Shown here: in pieces, positions 59,823 to 64,000 of the stretch | Layout: each line of letters begins with the position of its first letter | Position numbering within the stretch: position 1 is the first letter of the stretch | NCBI GenBank assembly: GCA_030156435.1 | Contig: JASGMM010000001.1 | Span: 36,418-100,417 of the forward strand | Direction of reading: 5' to 3' | From: Clostridiales bacterium | Lineage (GTDB): Bacteria > Bacillota > Clostridia > Mahellales > Mahellaceae | Length of the DNA stretch: 64,000 nt | Notes under the pieces: model-generated | Told to the model about the DNA's origin: nothing | Database searches by the model: none | The model's input: only the letters and a program-made list of their open reading frames with translations | Position numbers and translations under genes: made by a program

Positions 59823-60679
59823 AAGAGATTCTTATAATCAGTGGCAAAGGAGGTACCGGTAAAACCTCCATTACCAGCTCATTTGCAGCTCTGTGCGAGA
59901 ATAAAGTAATGGCAGATGTTGATGTAGATGCTGCGGACCTTTATCTCGTGCTACAGCCTACAATAAAAGAAACCCATGAATTCTATGGTTCGAAAAAAGC
60001 GATCATAGATAGCGAGAAGTGCACGCGCTGCGGGCTCTGCATGCAAGTATGCCGATTTGATGCCATAGATGATTTCAAAGTCGATCCTATATCATGTGAA
60101 GGCTGCGGCGTATGCTATCAGATATGCCCGCAAAAAGCCATCACTATGGAAGATAATCTTTCAGGCCATTGGTATATATCCGACACGCCATATGGTACTC
60201 TCGTGCACGCCAAATTAGGTATAGCTGAAGAAAACTCCGGCAAATTAGTGGCTCAGGTGCGTCAAGCAGCAAAACAATTGGCCGAGCAGCGTCAAATACC
60301 ATACGTAATAACAGATGGCCCTCCCGGCATAGGCTGCCCCGTGATCTCAGCCCTATCAGGTGCAGATACTGTATTAATAGTTGTAGAACCCACCGCTTCG
60401 AGCATGCACGATTTACAGCGCGTATTGGAACTAACCTCTATATTCAAAAGCAATGTTTTCGTATGCATAAACAAGTATGATTTATCCGAGGAACAAAGCC
60501 AGCAAATAGAATGGTTCTGCTATGATGAAGGTATTTCAGTTATTGGCAAAATTCCTTTCGACGAAGCTGTCATAAAGGCCATAGCTCACGGCGTACCGCC
60601 GGTGGAATATCCCGGCCCGGCAGCACAGGCTATTAAAGATCTGTGGGAACGGATTTCCAGAGGTGGTCATGAAGAATAG
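59819..60679 (+). CDS. Second MinD/Mrp-like P-loop ATPase with inserted ferredoxin domain
   Basis: ISGKGGTGKTSITSSFA; CTRCGLCMQVCRFDAI; CEGCGVCYQICPQKAI. Confidence 0.94.
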   Translation: MKEILIISGKGGTGKTSITSSFAALCENKVMADVDVDAADLYLVLQPTIKETHEFYGSKKAIIDSEKCTRCGLCMQVCRFDAIDDFKVDPISCEGCGVCYQICPQKAITMEDNLSGHWYISDTPYGTLVHAKLGIAEENSGKLVAQVRQAAKQLAEQRQIPYVITDGPPGIGCPVISALSGADTVLIVVEPTASSMHDLQRVLELTSIFKSNVFVCINKYDLSEEQSQQIEWFCYDEGISVIGKIPFDEAVIKAIAHGVPPVEYPGPAAQAIKDLWERISRGGHEE

Positions 60680-60694
60680 CAAGGAAGGATATCT

Positions 60695-60982
60695 ATGGCA
60701 ACCACTTTTAAGCTTATTCAAGCTCCTACCGATAATACGATAATGATGCTAATGCAGCGGATGAATAAAGAAGAGCAACAGCATATAACCGGTAAACACT
60801 GGGACGCTGTGCTGTTGGTCCAAACAAATCTACCGGAAATGTATGCCTTAGCTGATATTGCTGAGAAGACCGCTAATGTTATTGTAGAAGAAATAAAAGG
60901 CGTATGCCCTCAGCATGTTGGTATGATAGCCGTATTTGGTAGCACATCAGCAATACAGTCGGTTATTGATGCCATGCAGTAA
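60695..60982 (+). CDS. Small BMC-domain-like protein (EutS/PduU-like arrangement suspected)
   Basis: WDAVLLVQTNLPEMYALADIAEKTANVIVEEIKGVCPQHVGMIAVFGSTSAIQSVIDAM resembles EutS [52 protein letters not shown] pattern. Confidence 0.6.
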   Translation: MATTFKLIQAPTDNTIMMLMQRMNKEEQQHITGKHWDAVLLVQTNLPEMYALADIAEKTANVIVEEIKGVCPQHVGMIAVFGSTSAIQSVIDAMQ

Positions 60983-61039
60983 AGCAATACCCAACTCTAT
61001 TATCAGGCAGGATGATTTAGCAATGGAGGATGAAAGCAA

Positions 61040-62008
61040 ATGATTGTCTATGGACCGGTGCCATCAAGACGTTTGGGCCAGAGCATCGGAATCAATAATA
61101 TTCCGCCAAAAACCTGTTCATATTCTTGCATTTACTGTCAACTCGGCAGAACAGACAAGATGTTGACTGTAAGGCGCGAGTTTTATAAACCGGAAGATAT
61201 TTACTATGAAGCCCAGGGCAAGCTAAAACAGCTTGAAGCAGATAACAAACACGCCGATTATTTCTCATTTGTTCCTGATGGGGAGCCAACATTGGATAAA
61301 AACTTGGGATCAGAGATCAGCATGCTGAAATCTTTCGATATTCAAATAGCTGTTATAAGCAATGCATCCCTTATCTGGATGGATACTGTAAAGGAAGACT
61401 TAATGAAGGCAGATTGGGTATCCGTAAGCATCGATGCTGTAAATGATGATATTGGGCGTAAAATAAACAGGCCGCACCGCTCATTACAGCATGAGGCTAT
61501 CTTAAACGGGATTATCGAATTTTCAAAAGCATTTAAGGGCACTTTGGTAACCGAGACAATGCTCGTCGATGCCATAAATGACAATAGCGCTTGCATTGAA
61601 GAAATAGCAGAACAATTGGCATTAATAAATCCATCTAAGGCATATATTTTGGTGCCAACTCGTCCTCCTGCAGAAAATACGGCAAAGCGGCCTTCAAAAG
61701 ATAGCCTTGTAAATGCCGTAAGGACTATTCGCAGTATAACCGGGGTGGATACGGAATGCATCACCGGTGACGAAAAAGAGGAAGATTTCTTTTTTACTGA
61801 TGATATTGCAAGCGATCTTTTGAGCATCGCATCGGTGCATCCGATCAGAGAAGATATTGTCGATGAATTGCTTAAAAAGAAAATTGCGGATAAAACAATA
61901 ATAACCGAATTGCTCGAGCAAGGTAAAATAATTGAATTTTGGTATGAGGGAAAGAAGTTTTATAAAAAAAACATACGAACGGAGAACACCAATGGAGATA
62001 TTTCTTGA
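61040..62008 (+). CDS. Radical SAM protein (COG0731-like)
   Basis: GPVPSRRLGQSIGINNIPPKTCSYSCIYCQLGRT (CxxxCxxC). Confidence 0.92.
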   Translation: MIVYGPVPSRRLGQSIGINNIPPKTCSYSCIYCQLGRTDKMLTVRREFYKPEDIYYEAQGKLKQLEADNKHADYFSFVPDGEPTLDKNLGSEISMLKSFDIQIAVISNASLIWMDTVKEDLMKADWVSVSIDAVNDDIGRKINRPHRSLQHEAILNGIIEFSKAFKGTLVTETMLVDAINDNSACIEEIAEQLALINPSKAYILVPTRPPAENTAKRPSKDSLVNAVRTIRSITGVDTECITGDEKEEDFFFTDDIASDLLSIASVHPIREDIVDELLKKKIADKTIITELLEQGKIIEFWYEGKKFYKKNIRTENTNGDIS

Positions 62009-62849
62009 CTGCCTACCGTGTATGCTCAGGCAGGCACTCGAAGCCTCTAGGATAGTGACTGATAATACTGAGTTACAAGAAAAAATAATTGCAGAAGCGA
62101 TCAATGTTATTGTTAACTATAAAAAATATGGATATTCACCAGAAATGGCTAGAGCTGTCCACCAGGTGGTAAAGAAACTCTCTGGTATTTACGATCCCTT
62201 TAAAAAAATTAAAGAAAGAGATATAAAAACAGCAAAGAAGGTTTATCCATCACTTAGAGATTTTTTACAACAAAAACGAAACGATCTGTACTGGGCTTTA
62301 AAAATAGCAGCGACGGGAAATATTATTGATTCTGCCATCAATAACAATGTAAATATAGAAGAAGAAAATGGATATATTGAAAAAGAACTAAAAAAAGAAT
62401 TTTCAATATGTGATATTGAAATCTTTCAAAATAAACTGAAAACAAGCAAAAGGCTCCTAATTATCGGTGATAATGCAGGCGAGACAGTGTTTGACCGTAT
62501 ATTAGCAGAACGTCTCTCTGATCTTGATATTATATATTCGGTAAGAAGCGAACCTATCATAAACGATGCAACCATTGAAGATGCCTTTGCCTCTGGGCTC
62601 AATGATTATGCAAAAATTATTTCCTCCGGATGCAGTGCGCCAGGTATAATTCTTAAAGAATGCAGTGATGAATTTTTAAAAGCTTTCGCCGACTCAGATA
62701 TTATAATTAGCAAAGGACAAGGTAATTTTGAATCGCTCTCTGGCATTGATAAGGAGGTTTTTTTCCTCTTAAAAGCAAAATGCCCTATGATATCGCAAAG
62801 ACTACATGTCAATCTAAATGAATATGTTTTTAAGTATCAATATTATTAA
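61992..62849 (+). CDS. DUF89 / ARMT1-like family protein
   Basis: MEIFLDCLPCMLRQALEASRI; LLIIGDNAGETVFDRILAERL; start at 61992 with GGAG RBS. Confidence 0.9.
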   Translation: MEIFLDCLPCMLRQALEASRIVTDNTELQEKIIAEAINVIVNYKKYGYSPEMARAVHQVVKKLSGIYDPFKKIKERDIKTAKKVYPSLRDFLQQKRNDLYWALKIAATGNIIDSAINNNVNIEEENGYIEKELKKEFSICDIEIFQNKLKTSKRLLIIGDNAGETVFDRILAERLSDLDIIYSVRSEPIINDATIEDAFASGLNDYAKIISSGCSAPGIILKECSDEFLKAFADSDIIISKGQGNFESLSGIDKEVFFLLKAKCPMISQRLHVNLNEYVFKYQYY

Positions 62850-62920
62850 CATATGTTCATTATTTGAGCAATAGCATGACAATAGTATGTTATGTCGGAA
62901 AGAAGGAGCGATACTTATAT

Positions 62921-63370
62921 ATGGAAATCAGCCGTATAGAAAATAAACTAAAAACCACCGGTTATAGCATTACCTCAAAGAGGCACATAATACTACAGAT
63001 TTTGGCTTTAAACGATGATAAATACCTTTCGGCCCAAGAGCTATATCAGTTAACCAAAGACAACGAAAGCAGGATAGGTATATCCACTATATATCGCACA
63101 CTGCATATATTAGATAAATTGAATTTGCTTACAAAATTTTCACTAAATGGTGCTATCAAGTATCAGCTAACATCCTTACGGCATATGAATATATGTCATT
63201 TAATATGCCTTAACTGTGATACTATCCTAAAAGTACCTATCCCCGATTTGGATAAATTAAAACAAGCTATTATGAATGAATATGGTTTTGATATAACAAG
63301 CTATTCCTTGAATTTCTTCGGCTATTGTAAAAAATGCTCTCAAGAAGTTAAAGCTTGTAGTTTTACATAA
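62921..63370 (+). CDS. Fur family transcriptional regulator
   Basis: LKTTGYSITSKRHIILQIL..GISTIYRTLHILDKLNLL; C-terminal CxxC pairs (CLNC, CKKC); RBS gaaggag before 62921. Confidence 0.92.
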   Translation: MEISRIENKLKTTGYSITSKRHIILQILALNDDKYLSAQELYQLTKDNESRIGISTIYRTLHILDKLNLLTKFSLNGAIKYQLTSLRHMNICHLICLNCDTILKVPIPDLDKLKQAIMNEYGFDITSYSLNFFGYCKKCSQEVKACSFT

Positions 63371-63656
63371 ATATATGCTTTAATGATGATCTTTGGGAAA
63401 GCATTGAAATTGCGGCACAACTCAAGCGTCCTTTTCCCATAATCATTATTCTATCTGCTATCTTCGGCGCCACAGCCCAAAGCATTAAGACTCTATATAT
63501 CCGTTCATCATTGCATAATGCACCATCAATAGCATTCCCATGTACATATCTTTCTATAACCTCCCAAATGTCAAAATGGTTGTTTTTCTATCACCGATCA
63601 TGCGCAGGAGACTTTCTCCATATCTCTGCGCCATACCCTTCCTCAGAAGGCTGTAT
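63363..63656 (-). pseudogene. Frameshifted ORF remnant of unknown family adjacent to the IscB-like gene
   Basis: Minus-strand YSLLRKGMAQRYGESLLRMIGDRK, then +1 shift at an A5 run (63583-63587), then NNHFDIWEVIERYVHGNAIDGALCNDERIYRVLMLWAVAPKIADRIMIMGKGRLSCAAISML...*. Confidence 0.45.
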
Positions 63657-63687
63657 CATATATTATATATTCGCCGTCCACGAAAAA

Positions 63688-64000
63688 TTACCGCAGGGGG
63701 CTCGCTACTTTAGTAGCGAGAGGAACGCGGTATTCCTCCTTTCTGTTAAATATTTGATATTCGTATCCGTCGTTTCTCTGTAATAGCTTCAAATACTTTG
63801 GATGTACGTCAAAGCCGTTTAGTTTGAAGCTCGGACGATGGCGTATCGCGACACGCCCGATATGAATACCTTTGTATTTCCCTTTTGGTATGACAGCCAG
63901 TACCGTATCGCCTGTTTTGAAGCCCAGAAACATTCGTGTTCTTTGGCGATGGCTACGAGGAAAGCCGTATTTGTCTGTATTGCACATTTGGCGTGTCCCA
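63688..64000 (-). CDS. iscB: IscB-like RRXRR/HNH RNA-guided nuclease, C-terminal part (N-terminus beyond right edge)
   Basis: GTRQMCNTDKYGFPRSHRQRTRMFLGFKTGDTVLAVIPKGKYKGIHIGRVAIRHRPSFKLNGFDVHPKYLKLLQRNDGYEYQ; conserved IscB C-terminal (DKYGFPR..., GF.TGD.V.AV.PKGK..G...GRVA.R, LLQR.DGY.Y). Frame remains open to window end. Confidence 0.88.
   Translation of the reverse strand, partial: GTRQMCNTDKYGFPRSHRQRTRMFLGFKTGDTVLAVIPKGKYKGIHIGRVAIRHRPSFKLNGFDVHPKYLKLLQRNDGYEYQIFNRKEEYRVPLATKVASPLR
63701..63720. repeat. Perfect inverted repeat (hairpin) within the last codons of the IscB-like gene, candidate right-end hairpin of an ISC/IS200-IS605-type element
   Basis: ctcgctact tt agtagcgag (9-bp arms), 11 nt before the stop codon in gene orientation. 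Confidence 0.65.

Noticed and set aside
60695-60982. Full bacterial microcompartment locus
   Set aside because: Only one BMC-like protein is present; no BMC-P (EutN/CcmL), other shell paralogues or signature enzymes in the window.
63688-64000. CRISPR-Cas locus near the IscB-like gene
   Set aside because: No direct-repeat array or cas genes are present; the signature fits IscB, not Cas9.

Overview
The window looks like a low-GC anaerobic Firmicute (Clostridia / Thermoanaerobacterales-like; this is inferred from gene content, not from a search). Most of it is ordinary chromosomal content:
- a glycogen operon (glgD partial, glgC, GH13 amylase, glgP, glgA) on the minus strand;
- a cell-wall cluster (PBP, FtsW/RodA, FHA);
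- argF;
- a four-subunit pyruvate:ferredoxin oxidoreductase operon;
- a mannoside-type glycoside catabolism locus (GH38, GH2, ROK, SIS, XylB-like kinase, ABC transporter, LacI);
- a second sugar-acid locus (DUF1537 kinase, class II aldolase, racemase-like, ABC transporter, DeoR).
The parts most worth a second look are:
(1) a compact encapsulin plus encapsulated-ferritin operon (9518-10643);
(2) a structured, MITE-like repeat family with at least two long copies and one end fragment (9239-9459, 45911-46223, ~10741-10800), one copy flanked by a 12-bp direct repeat;
(3) an Fe-S/P-loop ATPase cluster of unclear function (DUF134, tandem NifX-like protein, ferredoxin, two MinD-like ATPases with ferredoxin inserts, a BMC-like small protein, radical SAM, DUF89, Fur-family) at 57.4-63.4 kb;
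(4) the C-terminus of an IscB-like (OMEGA) nuclease running off the right edge, with a terminal hairpin and a frameshifted gene remnant beside it;
(5) a decayed CopB-type copper ATPase fossil (57161-57377) missed by the ORF track;
(6) several regulatory signals: a perfect 38-bp palindrome overlapping a ribosome-binding site, tandem ARG-box-like sites before argF, and a LacI-type operator/promoter pair.
No CRISPR array was seen. Family calls were made by reading the supplied translations and were not confirmed by database search.
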